Below the pieces are notes generated by a model. That model saw only the letters and a list, made by a program, of their open reading frames with translations, was not told the origin of the DNA and made no database searches. Below, one piece after another: positions 18,929 through 27,371 of a stretch of 64,000 bases of DNA. The first letter of the stretch is position 1. The number at the start of each line of letters is the position of its first letter. Made by a program: the position numbers and the translations under genes. Source of the DNA: JAKAXG01 sp035702985 (GTDB lineage Bacteria; Actinomycetota; Acidimicrobiia; Acidimicrobiales; Palsa-688). The DNA is taken from assembly GCA_035702985.1 (NCBI GenBank), contig DASSZD010000067.1:12237-76236 (forward strand). Direction: 5' to 3'.

Positions 18929-19741
18929 GTGCCACAACCGGATCGGGACACCCGGGGAGCCACCCGGGCCCGGGCTGACTCCCATCTCGTCGTCGAAGCG
19001 GCGGCCCGGGCGTTCCGGGACCGTCACGGGACCGGCCCCGGCGCGCCCGTCGCCGTGCTGATCGCCGCCTTGGATGAGGTGGAGGCCATCGCCGGGGTTG
19101 TCACCTCGGTCCCGGCGACGGTCGCCGGGCTGGCCACCGAGTGCCTGGTGATCGACGACGGATCCTCCGACGGGACGGCGGCGGCGGCCCGCGCCGCCGG
19201 GGCGCTGGTGGCCCGGTTGGAGGTCAACCTGGGCCAGGGGCAGGCTCTGCGACTCGGCTACGCCCTGGCCGCCGAGCGGGGGGCGTCGGTGATCGCCACC
19301 TTGGACGCCGACGGGCAATTCGACCCGACCGAGCTGGACCGGCTGGTCTCGCCCATCGTGGCCGGCCGGGCCGACTTCGTCAACGGCTCCCGGCGGCTGG
19401 GTCGCAGCGAGACCACCGACCGGGTGCGGGGGACCGGACTGGTCGTGTTCGGGGCCCTGGTGTCGGTCCTGACCGGGACCCGCATCACCGACCCGGCCAA
19501 CGGGTTCCGGGCATTCCGCCCGCAGGTGGTCGGCACCGTCACCCTGCGCCAGGTGCAGTACCAGACGGCCGAATTGCTGATGGGGGCGCTGAGCCGGGGT
19601 TTCCGGGTCGTCGAGGCTCCCGTCACCGTGTTGTCGCGGGCCGCCGGCACCACCAAAAAGGGCGGCAACCTGGCCTACGGGTACCGTTTCGGCCGGGTGA
19701 TCGTCTCCACCTGGTGGCATTCCCGGCGCCGCCGGAGCTGA
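18929..19741 (+). CDS. GT2-family glycosyltransferase
   Basis: The 270-residue protein is a GT-A-fold inverting glycosyltransferase of the polyprenyl-phosphate sugar synthase type. It shows the nucleotide-binding start VLIAALDEVEAIAGVV, DDGSSDGT and the metal-binding region LDADGQFDPTEL near residue 124. It continues with RITDPANGFRAFRP and ends with a basic tail, with one weak hydrophobic stretch around residues 170-185. It would transfer a sugar from a nucleotide donor to a lipid phosphate at the inner membrane face. It ends one base before the convergent GT-C gene, and a UDP-sulfoquinovose synthase lies beyond that. Confidence 0.88.
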   Translation: MPQPDRDTRGATRARADSHLVVEAAARAFRDRHGTGPGAPVAVLIAALDEVEAIAGVVTSVPATVAGLATECLVIDDGSSDGTAAAARAAGALVARLEVNLGQGQALRLGYALAAERGASVIATLDADGQFDPTELDRLVSPIVAGRADFVNGSRRLGRSETTDRVRGTGLVVFGALVSVLTGTRITDPANGFRAFRPQVVGTVTLRQVQYQTAELLMGALSRGFRVVEAPVTVLSRAAGTTKKGGNLAYGYRFGRVIVSTWWHSRRRRS

Positions 19742-21757
19742 CTACGCCGGCCCGAGTACGGCCAGGTCCCGGACCGTGGCCGGGGTGGTGACCGTGATGG
19801 GTGTGGCCGCCCGGGCCACCACCCTCACCGCCACCGCCACCTCCGGGTGGGCGAGAGTGGCCACCAGATAGGGGACCTGCCGGCCGCCCACGGCCGCCGA
19901 TGAGGCCGCCACCGTGTGCCAGGTGCCGTCAGGCCGCTCGATCTGCAGCGTCACCTGCGACACCGAGCCGGCGCTCGGGGCCGTCCCGATGTACGCCTCC
20001 CCCACCGACACCTGGGTGACCGGCGCCGGACCGAACGTGACCACCCCGGTGACCCCGCCCGGGGTGACCACGACGGTGGGCGCCTGCCGCGATGACGGGT
20101 CCCTCAGCCCGGGGTGGCCGGTGCCGGGGCCGATCAGCTCGTAGACCGCGGCGTGGTCCCGGCGGCTGTGCAGCAGCGGCACCGCCCACAGGGCCGTGCG
20201 GGCCTGACCGGCCAGGCACGGGCTGTCCAGCACCCCCGGTTTGTTGACGTCGCCGAGAAGCAGGAACGCTGCGTCGTCCTGGCGCAGGGCGTCCAGGATG
20301 CCCGGCAGGTAGCACAGGCCCACGGTGTCCACGAACGCCGTCCAGTTGGTCCTATGCCCGGTGAAGAGCGCCGTCGATGACCGGTAGTCGGTCTCCACCA
20401 CCGCCCCGGGCGGCCCCAGCCGGCGCAGGACGGCCACGTAGCGGGAGCCGCCGAAACGGGAGCCGCTCTGGTTCCAGCCGTACAGGTAGTCCCGCGGCAT
20501 CTGGGCGACGAGCGGCGCGGCCACCACCGCCGCCGACACCACCACCGCGGTGGCCGTGACCCCCCTCCGGGCGGCCGGACGGGCCCGGCGGCCCAGCCAC
20601 CGGCGGACGGCCACCCAGATGCGGGCCGCTCCCAGGGCGTACCAGGCGGTGAGCAGCGGCAGCACCAGGATGGCGCGCCGCTCGTTGACGAACGGCCACA
20701 GGGCGCTCTCCCCCAGGTAGACCACGACCATCGCCACCGCGGCGTCCCGGTAGCGCTTCACCCAGACGACCGCCCCGACCGCCGCCAGGACGGTCACGTG
20801 CCACGACAGGGCCTTCCACAGGTCCGGCCAGTGGTGGTTGATCGGCAGCGGGGCCAGGTAGGGGACCAGGGTGGCGGGGATGGCCGTGGACAACAGGTGA
20901 CCGAGCGACACGGGCACCACGTGCTGCAGGCGGGCCAGCAGGCCACCCTGGTAGAACGTCCCGAGCTCGAGGGAGTAGCGCGATCCGGCCAGCGGCACAC
21001 CGGCCAGCAGGCGGCCCACCACCACCGGGAGCAGCAAGGCGCCCACCCCGCCGGCCAGGACGGCCGCCCGTCGCACCCGTCCTTTGTAGGGACCGATCAG
21101 CAGCCACAGGAACAGGCCGGCGACCAGACCGAGGCCGGCTTCTTTCAGCCAGATCAGACCGGCGGACAGGCCGATGACGGCGACGGCCCACCGGGAGATC
21201 ACCCGCGGCGAGGCCAGCCACCGGTCCAGGGCCAGCAGGAGCAGCAGGAGGGCGTCGAGGAACGGGGCCTCGGCCATCACCATGCTGCCGTAGGTGGCCA
21301 GCGGAGGTCCGAGGGCCAGCAGCACCAGCACCGCCGTGCGCAACCCGAAGCCCAGTCGGCGCCGGCCCAGCAGCACCCATGTGAGCGGGAAGATCCCGGC
21401 GTAGGCGGCCACCGACAGCAGCCGCAGCGGGACGAACGAGTGGGGCCACAGCCACACCAGCGGGACCAGCAGGGCGCTGTATCCGGGGGCGTACAACCCC
21501 AGGAACCTCTCCCCGCTCGCCAGGTGGCCGGTCAGGCCCTGCCCCGCCAGCAGGGCCTTGGCGGTGAGGATGTAGCTGGCGTCGTCGTCGAAGGAGCCGA
21601 CGTGGTAGTGGCGGGACACCAGGGCCACGTGCAGCAGGCCGAGGAGCAGCGGCAGGCCCACCCCGACGGCCGGCCGCTTCCATCGGGGCGGCCGGTTCTC
21701 ACCGCCGGCCGGCGGGGTGGGGCTCGGCGCTAGCTCACTTGGCGCCGGCGAGGTCAC
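19742..21757 (-). CDS. GT-C membrane glycosyltransferase (ArnT/PMT-like)
   Basis: The 671-residue protein has a cytoplasmic Pro-rich start, then about eleven transmembrane segments up to residue ~430 and a C-terminal extracytoplasmic domain of about 230 residues rich in Val/Thr that looks like a beta-sandwich. The first external loop contains FDDDASYILTAKAL, the acidic motif typical of GT39/GT83-type enzymes that use polyprenyl-phosphate sugars. It would glycosylate a protein or lipid outside the membrane. Its GTG start overlaps the end of the SQD1-like gene by 23 bp, so the two are cotranscribed. Substrate and acceptor are unknown. Confidence 0.82.
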   Translation of the reverse strand: MTSPAPSELAPSPTPPAGGENRPPRWKRPAVGVGLPLLLGLLHVALVSRHYHVGSFDDDASYILTAKALLAGQGLTGHLASGERFLGLYAPGYSALLVPLVWLWPHSFVPLRLLSVAAYAGIFPLTWVLLGRRRLGFGLRTAVLVLLALGPPLATYGSMVMAEAPFLDALLLLLLALDRWLASPRVISRWAVAVIGLSAGLIWLKEAGLGLVAGLFLWLLIGPYKGRVRRAAVLAGGVGALLLPVVVGRLLAGVPLAGSRYSLELGTFYQGGLLARLQHVVPVSLGHLLSTAIPATLVPYLAPLPINHHWPDLWKALSWHVTVLAAVGAVVWVKRYRDAAVAMVVVYLGESALWPFVNERRAILVLPLLTAWYALGAARIWVAVRRWLGRRARPAARRGVTATAVVVSAAVVAAPLVAQMPRDYLYGWNQSGSRFGGSRYVAVLRRLGPPGAVVETDYRSSTALFTGHRTNWTAFVDTVGLCYLPGILDALRQDDAAFLLLGDVNKPGVLDSPCLAGQARTALWAVPLLHSRRDHAAVYELIGPGTGHPGLRDPSSRQAPTVVVTPGGVTGVVTFGPAPVTQVSVGEAYIGTAPSAGSVSQVTLQIERPDGTWHTVAASSAAVGGRQVPYLVATLAHPEVAVAVRVVARAATPITVTTPATVRDLAVLGPA

Positions 21758-22904
21758 TGTTCGTGGCGCGCCATTTCACGGTAGGCCGGATCGCCTGCAT
21801 CGAGACCCGGTCCTTGTGCCGTTCGGCGATGCGGAAGAGGGACCCGATGAGGGTGTCGTTGAGCAGGTGGGGCACCAGGCCCAGGTCGAGCAGGCCGGTG
21901 TGGGCGGCGCGGTAGTAGTGACCTTCGAGCTCCACCCTGGGGTTCTCGATCTGTTCCACCACGCACTCCCCGGGCCACGCCTCGGCCACCGTGGCGGCGA
22001 TCTCGCGGACCGACATCTGCTCGGTGAACTGGTTGAAGACCCGGAACTCGCCCGGCTCGGCCGGGTTCTCGGCCGCCAGGCGGATGCACTGGACGGTGTC
22101 CACGATGTTGATGATGCCCCGGGTCTGGCCGCCGGAGCCGTAGACGGTGAGAGGGTGGCCGATCACGGCCTGGATGACGAAGCGGTTGAGGACGGTACCG
22201 AAGATCCCGTCGTAGTCGAACCGGGTGGCCAGGCCCGGGTGGGCGGCGGTCTCGGCCGTCTCCTGGCCGTAGACGACCCCCTGGTTGAGGTCGGTGGCGC
22301 GCAGGCCCCAGATGCGGCAGGCGAACTCGATGTTGTGGCTGTCGTGCACCTTGGACAGGTGGTAGAAGGACCCCGGCCGTTTCGGGTAGAGCACCCGGTC
22401 GGTCCGGCCCCGGTGGTCGACGTTGAGCCAGCCCTCCTCGATGTCGATGTTGGGGGTGCCGTACTCGCCCATCGTGCCCAGCTTGACCAGGTGGATGTCC
22501 CGGTTGTGGGCGGCCATGGCGTAGAGGACGTTGAGGGTGCCGACCACGTTGTTCATCTGGCTGAACACGGCGTGGTCGCGGTCGAGCATCGAGTAGGGCG
22601 CCGAGCTCTGCTCCGCGTAGTGCACGATGGTGTCGGGATCGAAGTCCCGCACCATCTGCTCCACGAAGTCGCCGTCGCAGAGGTCGCCGACGTACTGCGG
22701 GAGCCGCTTGCCGGTGAGCTCGGCCCAGGTGTCGATCCGCTCATCCAGGCTCCGGATGGGGACCAGGCTCTCCACCCCCAGCTCCTCGTCCCACGCCCGT
22801 CGGACGAAGCTGTCGGCGACCGCGACCTCATGGCCTGCGGCAGAAAGGTGGATAGCGGTGGGCCAGCCGAGGTAGCCGTCTCCGCCAAGGATGAGAATTC
22901 GCAA
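21735..22904 (-). CDS. UDP-sulfoquinovose synthase (SQD1 family)
   Basis: The 389-residue extended SDR matches the plant SQD1/bacterial SqdB family closely: ILGGDGYLGWPTAIHLS at the N-terminus, a YAEQSSAPYSMLDR segment, KLGTMGEYGTPNIDIEEGW (Thr/Met of the active site near 143), YHLSKVHDSHN (catalytic Tyr and Lys near 182-186) and VYGSGGQTRGIINIVDTVQC. The enzyme makes UDP-sulfoquinovose from UDP-glucose and sulfite, the donor for sulfolipids or sulfoglycans. I chose TTG 22904 because the Rossmann strand starts there and GGAGG lies 7 nt upstream. It is followed by a GT-C glycosyltransferase rather than an obvious sulfolipid synthase. Confidence 0.93.
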   Translation of the reverse strand: MRILILGGDGYLGWPTAIHLSAAGHEVAVADSFVRRAWDEELGVESLVPIRSLDERIDTWAELTGKRLPQYVGDLCDGDFVEQMVRDFDPDTIVHYAEQSSAPYSMLDRDHAVFSQMNNVVGTLNVLYAMAAHNRDIHLVKLGTMGEYGTPNIDIEEGWLNVDHRGRTDRVLYPKRPGSFYHLSKVHDSHNIEFACRIWGLRATDLNQGVVYGQETAETAAHPGLATRFDYDGIFGTVLNRFVIQAVIGHPLTVYGSGGQTRGIINIVDTVQCIRLAAENPAEPGEFRVFNQFTEQMSVREIAATVAEAWPGECVVEQIENPRVELEGHYYRAAHTGLLDLGLVPHLLNDTLIGSLFRIAERHKDRVSMQAIRPTVKWRATNSDLAGAK

Positions 22905-22975
22905 CGAGGCCTCCGTTCGAGGACTGCCGGCGGACGTCGGTGTCCCCTGCCAGCCCACAATGATGCTGGGATCTG

Positions 22976-22981
22976 AGAATA
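22976..22981 (-). promoter_or_regulatory. Possible -10 box for the SQD1-like operon
   Basis: TATTCT on the minus strand stands out in AT content within the 244-bp divergent gap 22905-23148. It would give a leader of about 60 nt containing the GGAGG ribosome binding site of the TTG-started gene. No good -35 is seen. The rest of the gap contains an AT-richer stretch around 23060-23110 that may hold the promoter of the divergent adaptor gene. Confidence 0.35.
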
Positions 22982-23148
22982 TTCTGTGAAGCGGGCCTCT
23001 TGGAGGGCGGGCCCCCGGCCTTCCCGCCCCCCGGGTAGCTGCGGGCATCCTTCAGGGACTTTTAAGCTCCCGTTCAACTTCGTCGTGTTCATTCTGCGCA
23101 TGCTCCTAAGCGCAGGACCGGCCAAGGGTCCGTCAACCGGGGCCGGCA

Positions 23149-24501
23149 GTGGCGCGTTCTAGCGTCGCTCCCCCACCACCCGGCATCGAGGACCCGCTCG
23201 ACAGCGGGCCGGGCCGGGGCCGGGCGCGGGCCGGCCGCAGGCGGGCCGTCATGGCCGCGGTGGCAGTCGTGGTGCTGGCCGGGGCCGGTACGGGCATCTG
23301 GTTCGCGGCCCGGGGCGGAGGGTCGAGCGCGGCCCTGCCGCTGTCGGTGACCACGCAGAACGTGACAGCGACCACCGGGACCATGAAGCAGACCATCTCG
23401 GCCTCCGGGACCCTCCAACCGGCCCAGGACTCCGCTCTCACGTTCACGGTGGGCGGCACCGTGAGCGCCGTCAACGTCAGCACCGGCCAGCAGGTGACCG
23501 CCGGGCAGACTCTGGCCACGATCGACCCGACGGTGCTGTCGGACCAGGTGGCGGCCGCCCAGGCCACCCTGACCGCCGATCAGGACCGGCTGGCCGCCGA
23601 CCAGGCCGCCGGGGCGTCGACCAGCCAGATCGACGCCGACCAGGCCACCGTGGCGTCAGCCCAGTCCCAGGTGTCGAGCGCCCAGGCCAACCTGGCCGAC
23701 GCCTCCCTCAAAGCGCCCTTCAGCGGGACCGTGGCGTCGGTGGGCCTGGCCGTGGGTGACATCGTCTCGGGCGGCGGGACCTCCGGGTCCGGCTCGTCGG
23801 CGACCGGATCGTCACGCAACTCCTCCTCCGGGCTGGCCGCCCTGGGGGCGCTGCTCGGGGGGTCCAACTCGGCCTCCAACTCGTCGTCGGCTTCGACGAC
23901 GGGCGGGATCACCGTCATCTCCACCAACGCCTTCACGGTGACCACCAGCGTCGACGACACCGAGGTCGGGCAGGTCAAGGTGGGTGACCAGGCGGTGATC
24001 GTCCCGACCGGCTCCACCACGCCGGTCTACGGCACGGTCTCCTCCGTGGGGCTGATCGCGTCGTCCGGTTCGGGGGTGGCCTCCTTCCCGGTCACCATCG
24101 CCGTCACCGGCAGCCCGGGCGGCCTCTACGCCGGTGCCAGCGCCTCGGTGTCGATAATCGTCCAGCAGCTCAACGGCGTGGTCGAGGTGCCGACCGCGGC
24201 CATCTCGTACCCCAACGGGCAGGCCACCGTGACCAAGGTGGTCGGCGGGTCCACGGTGGCCCAGCCCGTCAGCACCGGCATCAGCGCCAACGGTTTCACC
24301 CAGATCACCAGCGGCCTGAAGGCGGGCGACGTGGTGACGGAGCGGGTGGTCCGGTTCAACGGCGTCAGCGGAGCCGGCCGGACCCTGTTCGGGAACGGCG
24401 CCGCGGGCCGCCGGACGGGGGGCGGGCTCGGCGGTGCCGGCGGGGGCTTCCGGGGCGGCTTCGGTGGCGGGGCCGGCTTCGGCGGCGGGACCGGGGGCTG
24501 A
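23149..24501 (+). CDS. HlyD/MacA-type periplasmic adaptor subunit
   Basis: The 450-residue protein has a basic N-terminus, one transmembrane anchor (about 34-55), a split biotinyl-lipoyl domain (ISASGTLQPAQDSALTFTVGG and APFSGTVASVGLAVGDIV) flanking a short coiled coil (about 140-185), beta-barrel segments, and a Gly/Arg-rich tail. It would link the MacB-like transporter to the extracytoplasmic space. A Ser/Gly-rich insertion sits around residues 205-250. The next gene (ATPase) starts one base after its stop. The start is uncertain (GTG 23149 or a later codon near 23248). Confidence 0.88.
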   Translation: MARSSVAPPPPGIEDPLDSGPGRGRARAGRRRAVMAAVAVVVLAGAGTGIWFAARGGGSSAALPLSVTTQNVTATTGTMKQTISASGTLQPAQDSALTFTVGGTVSAVNVSTGQQVTAGQTLATIDPTVLSDQVAAAQATLTADQDRLAADQAAGASTSQIDADQATVASAQSQVSSAQANLADASLKAPFSGTVASVGLAVGDIVSGGGTSGSGSSATGSSRNSSSGLAALGALLGGSNSASNSSSASTTGGITVISTNAFTVTTSVDDTEVGQVKVGDQAVIVPTGSTTPVYGTVSSVGLIASSGSGVASFPVTIAVTGSPGGLYAGASASVSIIVQQLNGVVEVPTAAISYPNGQATVTKVVGGSTVAQPVSTGISANGFTQITSGLKAGDVVTERVVRFNGVSGAGRTLFGNGAAGRRTGGGLGGAGGGFRGGFGGGAGFGGGTGG

Positions 24502-24502
24502 A

Positions 24503-25192
24503 GTGGCCGAGGTGATCCGCCTCGAGAACGTCACCAAGGTCTACCGGAGCGGCTCGCTGTCCGTGGCCGCCCTGCGGGGCGTGTCGTTCGCCATCGAGCA
24601 GGGCGAGTACGTGTCGGTCATGGGGCCCTCCGGTTCGGGGAAATCGACGCTCATGCACATCCTGGGCTGCCTGGACGTCCCCTCCAGCGGCCGTTACTGG
24701 CTGGGCGGCGAGGACGTCAGCCACATGGACGAGGTGGACCTGGCCGAAGTGCGCAACCGCCACATCGGGTTCGTGTTCCAGCAGTTCAACCTGCTCCCGA
24801 CCATGACCGCCTGGCGCAACGTGGAGCTACCGCTCATATACGCCGGGGTGGGCCGGGCCGAGCGCCGGCGCCTGGCCGTCGGCGCGCTCGAGCGGGTGGG
24901 GCTCGGTGACCGCACGGATCACCGCCCGGGTGAGCTGTCCGGGGGCCAGCAGCAGCGGGTGGCGGTGGCCCGGGCCCTGGTCGGCGACCCGTCCCTGATC
25001 CTGGCCGACGAGCCCACCGGGGCCCTCGACTCGACCTCCGCCGCCGACGTGCTCAGCCTGCTGTCCGAGCTGCACCGGGCCGGGCGGACCCTGGTCGTCA
25101 TCACCCACGACCCCGAGGTGGCGGCGGCCGCCGAGAGGACCCTGCGCATCCGCGACGGCCTCCTCGTGCCGGCCGCCGAGGCCGCCCTGTGA
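24503..25192 (+). CDS. MacB-like ABC transporter ATPase
   Basis: The 229-residue ATPase belongs to the LolD/MacB/FtsE group: [12 protein letters not shown], Walker [10 protein letters not shown] near residue 40, [19 protein letters not shown], signature [15 protein letters not shown], Walker [13 protein letters not shown] and H-loop VVITHD. GTG 24503 is chosen because the ABC domain starts there and it follows the adaptor stop at once. It is coupled to the permease through a GTGA overlap. These systems use ATP to drive extrusion of peptides, lipids or drugs from the outer leaflet or cell wall. Confidence 0.95.
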   Translation: MAEVIRLENVTKVYRSGSLSVAALRGVSFAIEQGEYVSVMGPSGSGKSTLMHILGCLDVPSSGRYWLGGEDVSHMDEVDLAEVRNRHIGFVFQQFNLLPTMTAWRNVELPLIYAGVGRAERRRLAVGALERVGLGDRTDHRPGELSGGQQQRVAVARALVGDPSLILADEPTGALDSTSAADVLSLLSELHRAGRTLVVITHDPEVAAAAERTLRIRDGLLVPAAEAAL

Positions 25193-26427
25193 GCTGGTTC
25201 GAGACCCTCCGCACCGGTCTCGAGGCCGTCCGCAGCCACCGCCTGCGCTCGGCTCTGACGGTGCTCGGGATCATGATCGGCATCGCCGCCGTCATCCTGA
25301 CGGTGGGCCTGGGCCAGGGCGCCCAGGACCAGGTGAAGTCCGCCATCAACTCCCTCGGGACCAACCTGCTGACGGTTTCGCCCGGCAGCAGCACCTCCTC
25401 GTCGGGGTTCCGCCAGGGCTTCGGCACGGCGTCGACGCTCACGCTCTCCGACGCCGACGCCCTGTCCTCGAAGGTGGTGGCCCCCGATATCAAGGCGGTC
25501 GCCCCGGTCGTCTCCGCCGGAGAACCGCTCAGCGACACGGTTAACTCCAACACCTGGACCACCACGGTGGTGGGCACCACTCCGACCTGGGAGAAGGTGC
25601 GGAACCGGACGGTCTCCCAGGGGCGGTTCATCGACGGCCAGGACGTCACGGACCACACCGCGGTGGCCGTCATCGGCGCCGACACCGCCTCCGAGCTGTT
25701 CGGGGGGATCGACCCGGTCGGCCAGGTCGTCGACGTCAACGGCGTGCCGGTGACCGTCGTCGGGGTGCTCAACCCGGTCGGCGACACCTCCTCGACCACC
25801 GGCTCCAATCAGGACGACCAGCTGATCGTCCCCATGACGACCGCCACCCAGCGGCTGTTCGGCACCTCCTCGCTGAGCTCCATCCTGATCGAGGCCACCT
25901 CCGGCAGCACCCTGTCGGCCGCCTACCAGGAGGCCGATGCGGAGCTGTTGGCCCTCCACGGGATCACCACGCCGGCCGCCGCCGACTTCACCGTCGCCTC
26001 ACAGCAGTCCCTGGTCACCACCGCCACCTCGGTCGACCGCACCCTCACCGTCCTGTTGGGCGGCATCGCCGGAATCTCGCTGCTGGTCGGGGGCATCGGC
26101 GTGATGAACATCATGCTGGTCTCGGTGACCGAACGCGTCCGGGAGATCGGGCTGCGCAAGGCCCTGGGCGCCAAACCGGCGGTGATCCGGCGGCAGTTCC
26201 TGCTCGAAGCGTCCGTGCTCGGCCTGTCGGGGGGAGCGGTGGGGGCGGCCCTGGCGGTGATCGGAACCCGGCTCCTCCCCCGGGCCATCGGCTATCCGGT
26301 GGCCCTGTCGCTGCCGGCCACCGGCCTGGCCATCGCGGTGGCGGTGGCCATCGGCATCATCTTCGGGGTCTACCCCGCCTCCCGGGCCGCCCGTCTGGCC
26401 CCCATCGACGCCCTGCGCAACGAATGA
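25189..26427 (+). CDS. MacB/FtsX-family ABC permease
   Basis: The 412-residue permease shows the MacB layout: TM1 near residues 18-42 ([21 protein letters not shown]), a large extracytoplasmic MacB_PCD domain (about 45-280), and a C-terminal FtsX domain with three TM segments starting [34 protein letters not shown]. It ends [10 protein letters not shown], the typical family terminus. It forms one unit with the adaptor and ATPase before it. The GTG start overlaps the ATPase stop by 4 bp. Confidence 0.95.
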   Translation: MSWFETLRTGLEAVRSHRLRSALTVLGIMIGIAAVILTVGLGQGAQDQVKSAINSLGTNLLTVSPGSSTSSSGFRQGFGTASTLTLSDADALSSKVVAPDIKAVAPVVSAGEPLSDTVNSNTWTTTVVGTTPTWEKVRNRTVSQGRFIDGQDVTDHTAVAVIGADTASELFGGIDPVGQVVDVNGVPVTVVGVLNPVGDTSSTTGSNQDDQLIVPMTTATQRLFGTSSLSSILIEATSGSTLSAAYQEADAELLALHGITTPAAADFTVASQQSLVTTATSVDRTLTVLLGGIAGISLLVGGIGVMNIMLVSVTERVREIGLRKALGAKPAVIRRQFLLEASVLGLSGGAVGAALAVIGTRLLPRAIGYPVALSLPATGLAIAVAVAIGIIFGVYPASRAARLAPIDALRNE

Positions 26428-26456
26428 CCCCCCGCATCCAAGGAGCAGCCCCAGCC

Positions 26457-27371
26457 ATGGCGTCACCCGCCTCCCGATCCCGGATACTCGGCTCTGCCGT
26501 CCTGGCCGTCTCGATGGCCGCCGCCCTGGCCGCCTGCGGTGGCGGAGGGTCCCCCAGGGCTTCCGCCTCCGGCACGTCCAGTACCTCGACCGGCGCGCCG
26601 GCCCCGTCGGGATCGGCCACCGGCGGGTCCGGCGGCGGCCGGGCCTTCCCCGGGGCGTCCGGATCGGTCGCCGCCATCTCAGGATCCTCCATGGAGGTCC
26701 AGAACCCGTCCACCGGCCAGACGACGGTCAAGTGGACGGCGGCGACGACCTTCGACCAGACCGTCAGCCTGGCGGCGTCGTCGCTGAGCGCCGGGGAATG
26801 CGTGACCGTGACCGGCACCACCTCCAACGGGACCATCACCGCCCGCTCGGTGGCGGTGACCGCGGCGCCGTCGTCAGGCGGATGCACGGCCGGCTTCGGG
26901 GCCGGTGGCAGGGGCCGGTTCGCAGGCGGGGCGCGCAACGGCACCGTCCCGCCCGGCTCCGCGCCCGACACCAGCCGCACGCCGGGGCGGGTACCGGCCA
27001 ACATCGGCTTCGCCGACGGCAAGGTGGTCTCGGCGTCGGCGACCAGCCTGGTGCTGTTCGGCTCATCCTTCGCCGGTCTCGGCAGTCGCCCTGCAACATC
27101 CACTCCGCCCACGACGGCCGCCCCCACCGATGTGACCGTGACGCTCAACTCGTCCACCACCTTCACCCAGGTCCGGCCGGCCGCCGCCACCAACCTGGCG
27201 GTGGGCGACTGCGTGGTGGCCAACGGGCCGGCCGACTCCACCGGCGCGGTCACGGCCAGGACCGTCCGGATCACCTCCACCGGCGGCAAGAGCTGCGCTA
27301 CCGGCTTCGGGCGCTTCGGGGGAGGGGCCGGCGCCGGGGCGCCGGCAGCCTCCGGTTCCGCCAATGCCTGA
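26457..27371 (+). CDS. DUF5666-type lipoprotein
   Basis: The 304-residue protein has a lipoprotein signal peptide ending in ALAAC and a Gly/Ser/Thr-rich linker. Two related domains of about 70 residues follow, each with the pattern of a short beta-barrel (VAAISGSSMEVQNPSTGQTTVKWTA..., and later VTVTLNSSTTFTQV) in the style of DUF5666. The ATG at 26457 has AAGGAG upstream; an ATG at 26424 overlapping the permease stop is also in frame. It sits between an ABC permease and a second adaptor gene, which points to a role with this exporter at the outer face. Function unknown. Confidence 0.8.
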   Translation: MASPASRSRILGSAVLAVSMAAALAACGGGGSPRASASGTSSTSTGAPAPSGSATGGSGGGRAFPGASGSVAAISGSSMEVQNPSTGQTTVKWTAATTFDQTVSLAASSLSAGECVTVTGTTSNGTITARSVAVTAAPSSGGCTAGFGAGGRGRFAGGARNGTVPPGSAPDTSRTPGRVPANIGFADGKVVSASATSLVLFGSSFAGLGSRPATSTPPTTAAPTDVTVTLNSSTTFTQVRPAAATNLAVGDCVVANGPADSTGAVTARTVRITSTGGKSCATGFGRFGGGAGAGAPAASGSANA

